Shown: positions 43,047 through 52,574, numbered from the stretch's first letter. The stretch: 64,000 nucleotides of DNA from Rugamonas apoptosis (GCF_014042355.1 NZ_JACEZU010000002.1:558001-622000); one strand, 5' to 3'. The notes: generated by a model from the sequence alone, not told the origin. Numbers and translations: made by a program.

Positions 43047-44822
43047 TCAAATCAGGGCCGCCGCGATCTTGCCGTGGGCGGCGGCGCCGTGCTCGATCAG
43101 CCAGGCATGGGTTGTGATGCGCGGCAGCACACAGTCGAAGTAGAAGCGCGCGGTCTGGCGCTTGCCGGCGTGCATGGCGTCGGTTCCGTCGCGCCCGCCC
43201 GATACGGCGGCGGCGCGCGCCCACATGTAGCCGAGCACGACGTAGCCGGCCAGCATCAGATAGTCCACCGCGACCGCGCCCACCAGGTCCGGCTCGTCCG
43301 GGGCGCGCTCGGCCAGCGCGGCGGTGGCGTCCAGCCAGCTCCGCAGCGCCGCCCGCAAACGGGTCACCAGGTCGGCCATCCCGGCATCGTCCTGCCAGGC
43401 CGCGCACCAGGCCCGCACTTCGTCGGCGAACTCCTGCAAGGGCCGCGCATCGGCCAGCACTTTGCGTCCCAGCAAATCCATCGCCTGGATCCCCGTGGTG
43501 CCTTCATAAATGCGGGTCACGCGCACGTCGCGCAGGCGCTGCTCCATGCCCCATTCCGTCATGTAACCATGGCCGCCCAGTACCTGGATGCCCAGGTCCA
43601 CCGCCTCGCAAGCCAGTTCCGACAGGCAGGCCTTGGCGATCGGCGTCAGCAGGCCCAGTTGCCGCGCGGCGCGCTCGCGCCCCTCCTGGCCGGGGCCATC
43701 GGCCAGATCGACCCAACGGGCACAATGGTGCACCAGCGCGCGCCCGCCCTCGACGATGGCCTTTTGCAGCAACAGCATGCGCCGCACGTCGGCGTGCTCG
43801 ATCAACGCGTCGGCGCACGCGCCGGGCTGCGCCGCGCCGCTGGCCGCCCGGCCCTGCTGCCGCTGGCGCGCATAGGCCAGCGCATCGGCATGGGCCGCCT
43901 GGGCCTGGGCCACGGCCTGGGTGGCCACGCCGAGGCGCGACTTGTTGATAAAGATAAACATGCTCGCCATGCCGCGATGCGCCTCGCCCACCAGCCAGCC
44001 CTGCGCGCCGTCGAAGGCCATGACGCAGGTGGCGCTGCCCTTCAGGCCCATTTTGTGTTCGATGGACAAACAACTCACCTGGTTTTCCCCGCCCAGCGCG
44101 CCGTCCGCCAGCACGTGGCGGCGCGGCACCACGAACAGCGAAATGCCGCGCACCCCGGGCGGCGCGCCGGGCAACCTGGCCAGCACCAGGTGCACGATGT
44201 TGGGCGCCAGGTCATGCTCGCCGGAGGAGATAAAAATCTTGTTGCCCGTGATGCGATAGCTGCCATCGTCCTGCGGCACGGCGCGCGTGCTCAGCAAGCC
44301 AAGGTCGGAGCCGGCCTGGGCTTCCGTCAGGCACATGGTGGCGGTCCACTCGCCGCTCACCAGCTTGGGCAGGAACATCCGCAGTTGTTCCGGCGCGGCG
44401 CCGGCCAGCAGGGTCTTGATGGCGCCATCGTTGAGCATGGCGTACATGCACCAGGCTTGATTGGCGCCCTGCAGGAACTCGGCGCCGGCCATGTGCAGCG
44501 AATACGGCAAGCCCTGGCCGCCATGCGCCTGGGCCTGGGCCAGCGCGGGCCAGCCGTCCGCCACGAAGCGCGCATACGCCGCCGCGAAACCGGGCGGCGC
44601 GCTGACCCGGCCCGCCGCCCAGCGCGCGCCGGCTTGATCGCCCGATGCGTTGAGCGGCGCCAGCTCGCCCTCGGCGAACTGGCCCATGGCCTCCAGGATG
44701 GCGCGCACGGTTTCGCCGTCGAGTCCGGCCTCGGGAAACAGCGCCCCGTAGTGGGCTGCGTAGCCATGCAAATCCAGCAGGGAATACAGGGTATCGCGGA
44801 GCGGAGCCTGGTAAGTGGTCAT
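43047..44822 (-). CDS. Acyl-CoA dehydrogenase, large type with extra C-terminal domain (DmdC-like)
   Basis: 591 aa, about 200 residues longer than ordinary acyl-CoA dehydrogenases. The core has CLTEAQAGSDLGLLSTRAVP, YRITGNKIFISSGEHDLAPN, VLGGHGYMTEWGMEQRLRDV and the Glu-bearing IYEGTTGIQAMDLLGRKV. The N-terminal helical extension and C-terminal helical domain (after residue about 450) match the DmdC/FadE-like branch. Substrates of this branch are varied (3-methylmercaptopropionyl-CoA, medium or long acyl-CoAs). It lies 24 nt after a second, ordinary acyl-CoA dehydrogenase in the same operon. Confidence 0.92.
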   Translation of the reverse strand: MTTYQAPLRDTLYSLLDLHGYAAHYGALFPEAGLDGETVRAILEAMGQFAEGELAPLNASGDQAGARWAAGRVSAPPGFAAAYARFVADGWPALAQAQAHGGQGLPYSLHMAGAEFLQGANQAWCMYAMLNDGAIKTLLAGAAPEQLRMFLPKLVSGEWTATMCLTEAQAGSDLGLLSTRAVPQDDGSYRITGNKIFISSGEHDLAPNIVHLVLARLPGAPPGVRGISLFVVPRRHVLADGALGGENQVSCLSIEHKMGLKGSATCVMAFDGAQGWLVGEAHRGMASMFIFINKSRLGVATQAVAQAQAAHADALAYARQRQQGRAASGAAQPGACADALIEHADVRRMLLLQKAIVEGGRALVHHCARWVDLADGPGQEGRERAARQLGLLTPIAKACLSELACEAVDLGIQVLGGHGYMTEWGMEQRLRDVRVTRIYEGTTGIQAMDLLGRKVLADARPLQEFADEVRAWCAAWQDDAGMADLVTRLRAALRSWLDATAALAERAPDEPDLVGAVAVDYLMLAGYVVLGYMWARAAAVSGGRDGTDAMHAGKRQTARFYFDCVLPRITTHAWLIEHGAAAHGKIAAALI

Positions 44823-44846
44823 GCGGTTTTCCTTGTGGTGGTCGAT

Positions 44847-45995
44847 CTACAGCGCACGGGCGATCACTTCGCGCATGATCTCGCTGGCGCCGCCGTAGAT
44901 GCGCTGGACACGGGCATCGGCGTACAGGCGTGCGATCAGATACTCGTTCATATAACCGTAGCCGCCGAACAGCTGCAGGCACTCGTCCACCACCTGGCCC
45001 TGCTGCTCGCTGGCCCACAGCTTGAGCATGGAAGCGGTCGCCGTGTCGAGCCGGCCCGCCACCATGTCTTCCACGCAGCGGTCGACGAAGGCGCGCGCCA
45101 CCTTGGCCGTGGTGGCGATCCCGGCCAGCTTGAAGCGGGTGTTTTGCAGCTCGGCCAGTGGCTGGCCGAAGGCCTTGCGCTCGCGCACATAGTCCAGGGT
45201 GGCCGCATAAGCGCCTTCGATGGCAGCGGCCGAGCCGACGCCGATCAGGGTGCGCTCGTACGGCAGGTCCGACATCAGTTGCGCGAAGCCCCGGCCCACT
45301 TCGCCGCCCAGCAGGTTTTCCGTCGGCACCCGCACATCGTCGAAGAACAGCTCGGCGGTGTCCTGCGCCTTCATCCCCAGCTTGTCCAGCAGCCGGCCGA
45401 CGCGGTAGCCGGCGCACTCGGCGGTTTCGACGATCAGGATCGAGATGCCGCGCGCGCCCGGCGTCTCCTCGGTCCTGGCCACCACCAGCACCAGGCCGGC
45501 CAGCAGGCCGTTGCTGATGAAGGTCTTGGCGCCGTTGAGTACATAGTGGTCGCCGTGGCGCACGGCGCGCGTGCGCACGCCCTGCAGATCCGATCCCGCG
45601 CCGGGCTCGGTCATGGCGATCGCGCCGACCAGTTCGCCGCTGGCCATGCGCGGCAAATACCTGGCCTTCTGCGCCGGCGTGCCATGGTTGAGCAGGTAGT
45701 GGGCGACGATGCTGTGCACCGACGTCGCCATGCCGGACAGGGCGCGCCTGGACATCTGGTCAAACATGATGGCTTCGTGGCGGAAATCGCCGCCCGCGCC
45801 GCCATACTCCTCCGGGATATCCGTGCACAACAGGCCCAACTGGCCGGCGCGGCGCCAGATCTCGCGCCCCACATCGCCACGCTTCCTGGCCGCCTCGTCG
45901 CCAGGCTGCAACTCGGTTTCGACGAAGCGGACCACGGTATCCGTGTAAGTCTCAAGATCCTCGTCCATCCAGCTCGGTCGTAGATTAATTGCCAT
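44847..45995 (-). CDS. Acyl-CoA dehydrogenase
   Basis: 382 aa, normal ACAD length. Signatures: AMTEPGAGSDLQGVRTRAVR, YVLNGAKTFISNGLLAGLVL, QLFGGYGYMNEYLIARLYAD and the C-terminal VQRIYGGASEIMREVIARAL. It has YGG in place of YEG, as in FadE- and isovaleryl-type enzymes whose catalytic Glu lies elsewhere. It is adjacent to the larger dehydrogenase; whether the two work separately or on successive intermediates is unknown. Confidence 0.93.
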   Translation of the reverse strand: MAINLRPSWMDEDLETYTDTVVRFVETELQPGDEAARKRGDVGREIWRRAGQLGLLCTDIPEEYGGAGGDFRHEAIMFDQMSRRALSGMATSVHSIVAHYLLNHGTPAQKARYLPRMASGELVGAIAMTEPGAGSDLQGVRTRAVRHGDHYVLNGAKTFISNGLLAGLVLVVARTEETPGARGISILIVETAECAGYRVGRLLDKLGMKAQDTAELFFDDVRVPTENLLGGEVGRGFAQLMSDLPYERTLIGVGSAAAIEGAYAATLDYVRERKAFGQPLAELQNTRFKLAGIATTAKVARAFVDRCVEDMVAGRLDTATASMLKLWASEQQGQVVDECLQLFGGYGYMNEYLIARLYADARVQRIYGGASEIMREVIARAL

Positions 45996-46068
45996 TGCTG
46001 TTCTATCCTTTTCACTGCGTGATTCGTTCAGCCGGCACGCATGCCGGCGCGCGCGTGGCCGCCGGTTG

Positions 46069-47700
46069 TCAGCCAGCGGTGCTCGACACCCGGTCCTGGT
46101 AAGTCTCCCGCAACTTCGCCTTCAGGAATTTGCCGGTCGCCGTCTTCGGTATGCTGTCGACCCATTCATAGTCGTCCGGCACCTGGAAGCGCGCCAGCCT
46201 GGTGGCGAGAAACGCGCGCAGCTCGGCGGCATCGACCTCGGCGCCCGCGCGCCTGACCGCGACCACCAGCGGCCGCTCATCCCACTTCGGATGGGCGATC
46301 GCGATCACGGCAGCCTCCGCCACGCCCGGGTGGCCCATCACGAGGTTCTCCAGGTCCACCGAACTGATCCATTCGCCGCCCGACTTGACCAGGTCCTTGG
46401 AGCGATCCACCAGCCGCAGGGAGCCGCCGCTGTCGATCACCCCCAGATCGCCGGTGCGCAGCCAGCCGTCGGCCGTGAACTTGGCCAGGTCGCGCGGCGT
46501 GGCGTGGTAGTCGCCGGCCACCCAGGGGCCGCGCACCTGCACTTCGCCGATCGCCTGGCCGTCCCAGCGCAGCGCATCACCGGATTCGCCGACAATACGC
46601 ATCTGCACAAACGGCACGGCCACGCCCTGCAGCGCCCGTACCGCATGTTGTTGCTCGACAGGCAACGCCTCATGCTCAGGCCGCAGAAACGCGAAGCTGC
46701 CCAGCGGCGACGTTTCCGTCATGCCCCAGCCGTGCTGCACTTTCATGCCATGCCGCTCGAAATTGGCGATCATCGACAATGGCACCGCCGATCCCGCCAC
46801 CACCATCCGCAGGCCCTCGGCCAGCTTCCATTGGCGCCGGCCCTGCTCCAGCACCTGGTGGATCATCATCCAGATCGTCGGTACGCCCAGCGCGACGGTG
46901 ACGCGGCCCTGTTCCATCAGATCGAGCAGATCTTCGCCGCCCATATGCGGTCCGGGCAGGATCTGCGCCGCGCCGATCATCATGGCCGAGAACGGCGTAG
47001 CCCAGGCGTTGGCATGGAACATCGGCGTGACGATCATCAGGCGGTCGCGCACCGACAGGTTCAGGAAGTCCGGCAGGCTGCTCGTCACCGCGTGCAGCAC
47101 CATGGAGCGATGGGAATACACCACCCCTTTGGGCTTGCCGGTCGTGCCCGAGGTGTAGCACATGCCCACGGCCTCGTTTTCGTCCTGCTCGGGATATTGG
47201 TAGGCCGTAGCGTCCACATCGATGAAGTCCTCGTAACTCTCCATGCCGGCCGGCACCACCGCGCCGCTGAACGGGACCACGATCACGCGCGGCGCCTGGC
47301 GCAGCAGCGGCAGCACGCGCTCCCACAATGGCAGCAGGATGTCGTCGATGATGAGGACCCGATCGTCGGCCTCGTTCATGATGTAAGCGATGTCCTCCGG
47401 CGACAGCCGCAGGTTGAGCGTATGCAGCACGGCGCCGGCGGCGGGAATGCCGAAGTAGCTCTCCAGGTGCCAGCTGTGGTTCCAGCACAGGGTGGCCACC
47501 GCCTCGCCTTTGGCCACGCCGGCCTGATCGCGCAACGCTTGCGCCAGTTGACGCGCGCGGCGATAGATGTCCGCATAGGTCAGGCGGTAGATCGACTTGT
47601 CCGGCAGGCGCCCCAGCACTTCCGTCGCGCCAAAATAGCGTCCGGCACGTTCCAGCAGCATGTTCGTGCTCAGCGGCACTTGCATCATTGTCGACTTCAT
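46069..47700 (-). CDS. Fatty-acid--CoA ligase, AlkK-like
   Basis: 543 aa AMP-forming acyl-CoA synthetase. The P-loop-like YTSGTTGKPKGVVYSHRSMV (A3 motif), GWGMTETSPLG (A5), GWLRTGDLGVID (A7) and the final PKTATGKFLKAKLRE Lys (A10) are all present. The N-terminus (MQVPLSTNMLLERAGRYFGA, LTYADIYRRARQLAQAL) resembles AlkK/medium-chain ligases. It activates the carboxylate made by the alcohol and aldehyde dehydrogenases, linking the alk-like half to beta-oxidation. Confidence 0.92.
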   Translation of the reverse strand: MKSTMMQVPLSTNMLLERAGRYFGATEVLGRLPDKSIYRLTYADIYRRARQLAQALRDQAGVAKGEAVATLCWNHSWHLESYFGIPAAGAVLHTLNLRLSPEDIAYIMNEADDRVLIIDDILLPLWERVLPLLRQAPRVIVVPFSGAVVPAGMESYEDFIDVDATAYQYPEQDENEAVGMCYTSGTTGKPKGVVYSHRSMVLHAVTSSLPDFLNLSVRDRLMIVTPMFHANAWATPFSAMMIGAAQILPGPHMGGEDLLDLMEQGRVTVALGVPTIWMMIHQVLEQGRRQWKLAEGLRMVVAGSAVPLSMIANFERHGMKVQHGWGMTETSPLGSFAFLRPEHEALPVEQQHAVRALQGVAVPFVQMRIVGESGDALRWDGQAIGEVQVRGPWVAGDYHATPRDLAKFTADGWLRTGDLGVIDSGGSLRLVDRSKDLVKSGGEWISSVDLENLVMGHPGVAEAAVIAIAHPKWDERPLVVAVRRAGAEVDAAELRAFLATRLARFQVPDDYEWVDSIPKTATGKFLKAKLRETYQDRVSSTAG

Positions 47701-47779
47701 TGTTTGTCTCCCTAGGTATTGTGACTAACTGAACCGGACCGGCCGCGCGGCCACCCGCGCGGCCGGTCCGTGGCTTGAC

Positions 47780-48613
47780 TCAGATACCGGTCATGCCACC
47801 TGTGCACATCAGTGTCTGGCCGCTGACGTAGTCGGCCTCGGGCAAGCAGAACAGATAGACGGCGTTGGCGGCCTCTTCGGGCGTGCCCGCCCGTCCCAGC
47901 GGAATCATCCGTTCCATCGCGCTCAACAGGTTCGGATTCACGCCCAGCTTGATGTCGCGGCCATCGATATTCTCGAGCGCGTTGGCGTCGGCCGGCGCCT
48001 CGGTCAGGCGCGTCTTGATCAAGCCATAGGCGACACAGTTGACGGTGACGTTCATCCGTCCCCACTCCTTGGCCAGGGTCTTGGTCAAGCCTTCGATACC
48101 GGCCTTGCCGACGGAATAATTGGCCTGGCCAGCGTTACCGAACAGACCGGCCACCGACGAGATATTCACCACCCGGCGCGACACCTGGCGCCCCGCGTCC
48201 TGATCGGCGTTGAACTGGGCGCGGATCACCGGCTGCGCCGCGCGCAGGATACGGAACGGCGCCGTCAGGTGCACGTCCATGATCGCGTACCATTGCTCAT
48301 CCGTCATTTTCTGGATCACGTTATCCCAGGTGTAACCGGCATTGTTCACAATGATGTCGATGCCCTGGTATTCCCGGACCGCCGTGCCGACCAGGCGGTC
48401 CGCGAAATCGGCCGCGGCGACGCTGCCCGCGCAAGCGACGGCCTGGCCGCCCAAGGCCCGGATCTCCGCCACCACTTCCCGGGCGGGCGCCTCGTCGAGG
48501 TCGTTGATCACCACGCGCGCGCCCTCCGCTGCGAACTTGAGTGCGATGGCACGGCCTATCCCACGTCCCGCGCCCGTTACGAGGGCGACCTTGCCTTCCA
48601 GTGTTGCTGCCAT
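47780..48613 (-). CDS. SDR family oxidoreductase (FabG/hydroxyacyl-CoA dehydrogenase-like)
   Basis: 277 aa. Cofactor loop TGAGRGIGRAI, NDLDEAP, NNAGYTWDN, the Ser in VVNISSVAGLFGNAG and the catalytic YSVGKAG are in order; the C-terminus has VSGQTLMCTGGMTGI. Located between the ligase and the MaoC pair, it most likely oxidises the 3-hydroxyacyl-CoA made by the MaoC hydratase to the 3-ketoacyl-CoA. Acyl-carrier-protein reductase activity cannot be excluded from sequence. Confidence 0.92.
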   Translation of the reverse strand: MAATLEGKVALVTGAGRGIGRAIALKFAAEGARVVINDLDEAPAREVVAEIRALGGQAVACAGSVAAADFADRLVGTAVREYQGIDIIVNNAGYTWDNVIQKMTDEQWYAIMDVHLTAPFRILRAAQPVIRAQFNADQDAGRQVSRRVVNISSVAGLFGNAGQANYSVGKAGIEGLTKTLAKEWGRMNVTVNCVAYGLIKTRLTEAPADANALENIDGRDIKLGVNPNLLSAMERMIPLGRAGTPEEAANAVYLFCLPEADYVSGQTLMCTGGMTGI

Positions 48614-48622
48614 ATTGTTCTC

Positions 48623-49054
48623 CTATTTTTTGAAGGGAAAGACCACCAGCGCTTCGCCCGCGATGCGGGTCTCGCCGTACTGATTGGTGGTCTGGATTTG
48701 AAGCTGTGCGGTGGGCACGCCGTTGAGTTCCGACTTGGCGCTCACGGTGCCGCTGCAACTGACGATGTGGCCGATCTGGGTCAGGCCCAGGAAGCGCACC
48801 TCGAAGCGCTTCAATTGCGCCTGCGGCACCCAGTTGGTCACCATGCGGCCCAGCCAGGCCATGCCCAGCATGCCGTGGGCGAACACGTCGGGCAGGCCCG
48901 CCTTGCGCGCGAAATCGAGGTCGATATGGATCGGATTGTGATCACCGGAAGCCCCGGCGAACAGCGCCAGCGTGGTCCGGTTGACCGGCGCCAGCGTCAG
49001 CGCGGGTATCGCCGCGCCCACCTCGATCTGATCCCATTCGGGAATTGCCATCAT
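48623..49054 (-). CDS. MaoC family hydratase (C-half)
   Basis: 143 aa hot-dog-fold protein. The hydratase motif is present: LFAGASGDHNPIHIDLDFAR (Asp and His of the R-specific enoyl-CoA hydratase), then VFAHGMLGMAWLGRMVTNW. ATG at 49054 with AGGAG six nt upstream; MMAIPEWDQIEVGAAI is the N-terminus. It lies 22 nt after a MaoC-N-type partner gene, and such pairs form heteromeric hydratases (as ChsH1-ChsH2 do in actinobacteria). Confidence 0.9.
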   Translation of the reverse strand: MMAIPEWDQIEVGAAIPALTLAPVNRTTLALFAGASGDHNPIHIDLDFARKAGLPDVFAHGMLGMAWLGRMVTNWVPQAQLKRFEVRFLGLTQIGHIVSCSGTVSAKSELNGVPTAQLQIQTTNQYGETRIAGEALVVFPFKK

Positions 49055-49076
49055 GTTGATTCTCCTGTTTGCGGCA

Positions 49077-49517
49077 TTAGTTGCGAACCACCACGATGCC
49101 GCGTGATTCGGCCACCGTTTCGCCGCGCTGGTTGACGGCCGTGGTGTCCAGCACGACGAACTCCAGCGCGCCATTTTTTTTGTCGTAGATGTCAGCCACG
49201 CGGGAACGCACGCTGACCGTGTCGCCCGCGTGCACGGGCAGGTGATACTCGAACGACTGCTCGCCGTGCAGCACCCGCTCCAGCGGCACGCCGGCTTCCT
49301 TCAGCCAGTTCATCTTCAAGTCCGATTCCATCTCGGCCGAGAACAGGAAAGTTGGCGGTGCCGGCAAGTCGGGATGGCCCGCCGCGCGCGCCGCCTGTTC
49401 GTCGAAATAGATGGGATTGACTTCGCCGATGGCATGCGCGAAGAAGCGCAGGCGCGAGCGTTCGATGGGAAATTCCGTGGCCGGCAACTGGTGGCCGACC
49501 CATTTGCGATCGATCAT
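49077..49517 (-). CDS. MaoC-like N-terminal domain dehydratase subunit (FAS1_DH type)
   Basis: 146 aa hot-dog protein without the full catalytic motif: HAIGEVNPIYFDEQAARAAG aligns with the catalytic helix region, but the Asp-x4-His pair of active MaoC subunits is not complete. GEQSFEYHLPVHAGDTVSVR and the closing RGETVAESRGIVVVRN are family features. Unlike actinobacterial ChsH2 there is no DUF35 extension. It is expected to pair with the downstream MaoC subunit to form one hydratase. Confidence 0.9.
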   Translation of the reverse strand: MIDRKWVGHQLPATEFPIERSRLRFFAHAIGEVNPIYFDEQAARAAGHPDLPAPPTFLFSAEMESDLKMNWLKEAGVPLERVLHGEQSFEYHLPVHAGDTVSVRSRVADIYDKKNGALEFVVLDTTAVNQRGETVAESRGIVVVRN

Positions 49518-49526
49518 GTCCGCTCC

Positions 49527-50711
49527 TCAAACCCGCTCGTAGAGCGTGACCACGCAAGCGCCGCCCAGCCCCAGGTTGTGCTGCAGCGCGAGGCGCGCGC
49601 CGTCGACCTGACGCCGCTCGGCGGTGCCGCGCAATTGCTGAACCAGTTCGGTGCACTGCGCCAGCCCGGTCGCGCCCAGCGGATGCCCCTTGGACAACAG
49701 GCCGCCGGAGGGATTGGTGACGAACCGCCCGCCATAGGTATTGTCGCCATCGATCACGAACTTTTCCGCACCGCCTTCAGGGCACAGGCCCAGGCCCTCG
49801 TAGGTCAGCAGCTCGTTGTGGGCGAAGCAGTCGTGCAGCTCCACCACCTGGATGTCTTGCGGGCCGACACCGGCCGCCTCGTACACCTGGCGCGCGCCTT
49901 CGCGCGTCATGTCGACGCCGACCACCTGTCGCATGTCATGCTTTTCAAAGGTGGAGGGGTAGTCGGTGGTCATGGACTGCGCCTTGATGCGCACGGAGCG
50001 ATCCAGACCATGGCGCATGGCGAACTCCTCGGAGCAGACGATGGCCGCCGCGCCGCCGCAGGTGGGTGGACAGGCCATCAGGCGCGTCATGACGCCGGGC
50101 CACATGACGGGCGCGTCCATCACTTCCTGCTCCGTCACCACCTTCTTGAACAGCGCCAGCGGATTGTTGGCGGCATGGCGGCTGGCCTTGGCGCGGATCT
50201 TGGCGAAGGTGCTCAGCTGGGTGCCGTACTGCTGCATATGGGCCAGTCCCGCGCCACCGAAATAACGCAGCGCCAGCGGCACGCCTTCGACCTGCAGCAG
50301 GGCATCGGCCTCTTCCTGGAAGCGATCGAAGGGCGTCGGCCGGTCGAGGAATACCGAGCCCAGCGCGCCCGCCTGCATCTGCTCGAAACCAACCGCCAGC
50401 GCGCAATCGACGGCCCCCGAAGCGACCGCCTGGCGCGCCAGGAACAGCGCGGTCGAACCGGTCGAGCAATTATTGTTCACGTTAATCACCGGCACGCCCG
50501 TCATGCCGACCTCGTACACCGCCCGCTGACCGGCGCACGAATCGCCATAGACATAGCCGGCATACACTTGCTGGACCTTGTCGTAGTCAAGATGGGCATC
50601 CTGCAGGGCAATGCGGATCGCCTGGGCGCCCATCACATGGTAATGCTCGCTGGAGCCCGGCTTGGCGAACGGGATCATGCCTACCCCCGCCACATATACA
50701 TCTCGTCCCAT
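49527..50711 (-). CDS. Thiolase, SCP2/lipid-transfer type
   Basis: 394 aa thiolase-fold enzyme. The nucleophilic Cys is in NVNNNCSTGSTALFLARQ (near residue 86), the second active-site region is VELHDCFAHNELLTYEGLGL, and the third GGLLSKGHPLGATGLAQCTE. Members of this branch (SCP-x, Ltp2) cleave 3-ketoacyl-CoAs, often of branched or ring-bearing acids. It is the first gene of the minus-strand operon thiolase, MaoC-N, MaoC, SDR, ligase, dehydrogenases, hydratase, and is divergent from an AraC-type regulator. Confidence 0.92.
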   Translation of the reverse strand: MGRDVYVAGVGMIPFAKPGSSEHYHVMGAQAIRIALQDAHLDYDKVQQVYAGYVYGDSCAGQRAVYEVGMTGVPVINVNNNCSTGSTALFLARQAVASGAVDCALAVGFEQMQAGALGSVFLDRPTPFDRFQEEADALLQVEGVPLALRYFGGAGLAHMQQYGTQLSTFAKIRAKASRHAANNPLALFKKVVTEQEVMDAPVMWPGVMTRLMACPPTCGGAAAIVCSEEFAMRHGLDRSVRIKAQSMTTDYPSTFEKHDMRQVVGVDMTREGARQVYEAAGVGPQDIQVVELHDCFAHNELLTYEGLGLCPEGGAEKFVIDGDNTYGGRFVTNPSGGLLSKGHPLGATGLAQCTELVQQLRGTAERRQVDGARLALQHNLGLGGACVVTLYERV

Positions 50712-50896
50712 TCATTTCTCCTTGGTATGTAGAATTTGAAAACATATGATATAAATCGCCAGGCTCTCTGCTTAGCCATGGGTGCGATGAAGATCGGGAA
50801 TTTGGACTTCTCCCTAGTCAAACGCTTATCATGGCTGTATTTTTATCCAAGTCGCCCTGGCTGGCGATAACGATGCCTGACAAAATATTTGCATAA

Positions 50897-51943
50897 ATGG
50901 ACATCCCGCGAGCGACCATGACAATCAAATCGGCCCCATCAACAGTACCCATGCGCTATATCCGCGGCATGGTGAACGCGGCGGTGCGCCGCGGCCTGTC
51001 CCCGGAACAGGTGCTGGGCCTGGGCGGCGGGATCAGCATGGAAATGCTGGAAGTGCCACGGGCGCGGGTCAGCCTGAAGCAGTTTTCCAGGCTCTTCGGT
51101 GCCGTCTCCCAATTCCTTGAAGATGAAGGTGCGGGCTTGTCCGCCTGCGCCATACCGCTTGGCGGCGTGGAAACCATGTGCCGCGCAGGCATGACCACCA
51201 ATACGCTGATCGAATGTGCGGAGACCCTGGCAAAGGGGTCGAACGCGGTGCTGTACGCGTTCAAGGTGTCATTCTCCGCCGATCAGCACGGGATCCACAT
51301 CACGCTCCATGAGATCGTGCCGCAGGAAGGGGATCGGAATTCCACCTATGAAGCCATACTGTTGACGCTGTACGCCGTGTTCAGTTGGTTGTTCGGGCTG
51401 CGTTTGCCCTTGGTGTCGGTCGACTTCCCTTGCGCGGCACCGCGCCATTTATTCGAGGTGCGCGCCCTGTTCGCGGGGCGCGTCCGTTTCAATCAACCGG
51501 CGGGCGCCTTGCACTTCAGCGCCAATTTAGGCGCGCTGCGCGTGGTCCGGTCGCCGGGGGAAATTCCCAAGTTCCTGCGCCGCGCGCCGGGCAGCCTGAT
51601 TGAAGCGTTGCTCACGACCGGCAGACTGACGGTGGAAGTGCGCCGGAGAATTCATGCGGCCCTGCCGAAACTGCTCACCCTCGATGACGTCAGCCGCCAA
51701 CTGGCGCTGTCGCCGCGCACCCTCCATCGCAAGCTGGATGCCGAAGGCGAATCCTTTCAAAAGATCAAGGATGAACTGCGGCGCGACATCGCCATTCATG
51801 CCTTGACGCGCACCAACACCCCCATCAAGCAGATTTCGACGGATTTAGGTTTTGCGGATCAAGCCTCGTTCCAACGGGCGTTCGCTGAATGGACCGGTCG
51901 CCCGCCTGGCACCTGGCGCCGCATCTCGGCACCGGCCAGGTGA
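50897..51943 (+). CDS. AraC family transcriptional regulator (OruR/Arabinose_bd type)
   Basis: 348 aa. An N-terminal sensor domain of about 200 residues (YIRGMVNAAVRRGLSPEQVL, then VRFNQPAGALHFSANLGALR) is followed by the HTH_18 domain (LTLDDVSRQLALSPRTLHRK, IKQISTDLGFADQASFQRAF, WTGRPPGTWR). It is divergent from the thiolase operon across 185 bp and is its probable activator, giving the cluster a second regulator beside the AlkS-like one. ATG at 50897 has no ribosome site; ATG at 50918 is a reasonable alternative. Confidence 0.9.
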   Translation: MDIPRATMTIKSAPSTVPMRYIRGMVNAAVRRGLSPEQVLGLGGGISMEMLEVPRARVSLKQFSRLFGAVSQFLEDEGAGLSACAIPLGGVETMCRAGMTTNTLIECAETLAKGSNAVLYAFKVSFSADQHGIHITLHEIVPQEGDRNSTYEAILLTLYAVFSWLFGLRLPLVSVDFPCAAPRHLFEVRALFAGRVRFNQPAGALHFSANLGALRVVRSPGEIPKFLRRAPGSLIEALLTTGRLTVEVRRRIHAALPKLLTLDDVSRQLALSPRTLHRKLDAEGESFQKIKDELRRDIAIHALTRTNTPIKQISTDLGFADQASFQRAFAEWTGRPPGTWRRISAPAR

Positions 51944-51982
51944 GCGCCGTTCGCGCGGCACAACGCACGCAGTGAACGGACG

Positions 51983-52015
51983 ACAAAAAACCCGCGCCTC
52001 TTGCGAGTACGCGGG
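51983..52015. terminator. Bidirectional terminator hairpin, first copy of a 33-bp repeat
   Basis: Stem CCCGCG/CGCGGG with an A6 tract before it; after it the sequence is CTTCT, so termination works best for the leftward direction (SRPBCC gene). The 33 bp are identical to 58421-58453. It lies between the convergent AraC and SRPBCC genes. Confidence 0.65.
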
Positions 52016-52070
52016 CTTCTGGGCCTTACCTGGAAGGACGGGCTGATCCGGTCATCAGCCCGCCCGTCTT

Positions 52071-52574
52071 TCATGCGCGCAGCGTCAGCAACAGCTCATC
52101 CAGGCGCTCAAGCGTGGAAGTCATGCCTTCCTTCATGCCCATGTCGATCACTTTTTGCACGTCTTCCGGCGAGTTGTACTGCACGACCGTGGTGACCAGC
52201 GTGTGTTCTTTCAGGTCTGCAAACGTCACCTCCCAGCGCGAACGCGGCATGTCGGCATTGATGACACCGGTTTCGTCGGTGAAGCCATCCAGGGTCGCAT
52301 AACTGTCGATGGGGCGGATGGCCAGGTAGTCCAGGCGGCTCCAGTAAGCCTGCCCATCGGGCGTGATCATGGCGTAATGCCAGTAACCACCCTCCTTGAA
52401 TTCCATATGTTTGGTCTTGGTGCTCAGGGGCTTGGGTGCGAACCAACGGTCGAGCAACGCGCTCTGCGTATGGCAATCCCAGACCAATTGCCGCGGACCA
52501 GCAAATTCCCGCGTCACAGTGAGGGTGCTCGTTTCCTTGTTGATCGCAAAATCAAATTGAAGCTTAGCTGCCAT
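52071..52574 (-). CDS. SRPBCC domain protein (AHSA1-like)
   Basis: 167 aa START/AHSA1-fold protein: VTREFAGPRQLVWDCHTQSA, LLDRWFAPKPLSTKTKHMEF, WHYAMITPDGQAYWSRLDYL and SRWEVTFADLKEHTLVTTVV are the usual strands. AAGGAG precedes the ATG at 52574. It overlaps the ArsR gene's 3' end by 11 nt, a common pairing in which the regulator controls a ligand-binding or stress-related SRPBCC protein. Ligand is unknown. Confidence 0.92.
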   Translation of the reverse strand: MAAKLQFDFAINKETSTLTVTREFAGPRQLVWDCHTQSALLDRWFAPKPLSTKTKHMEFKEGGYWHYAMITPDGQAYWSRLDYLAIRPIDSYATLDGFTDETGVINADMPRSRWEVTFADLKEHTLVTTVVQYNSPEDVQKVIDMGMKEGMTSTLERLDELLLTLRA

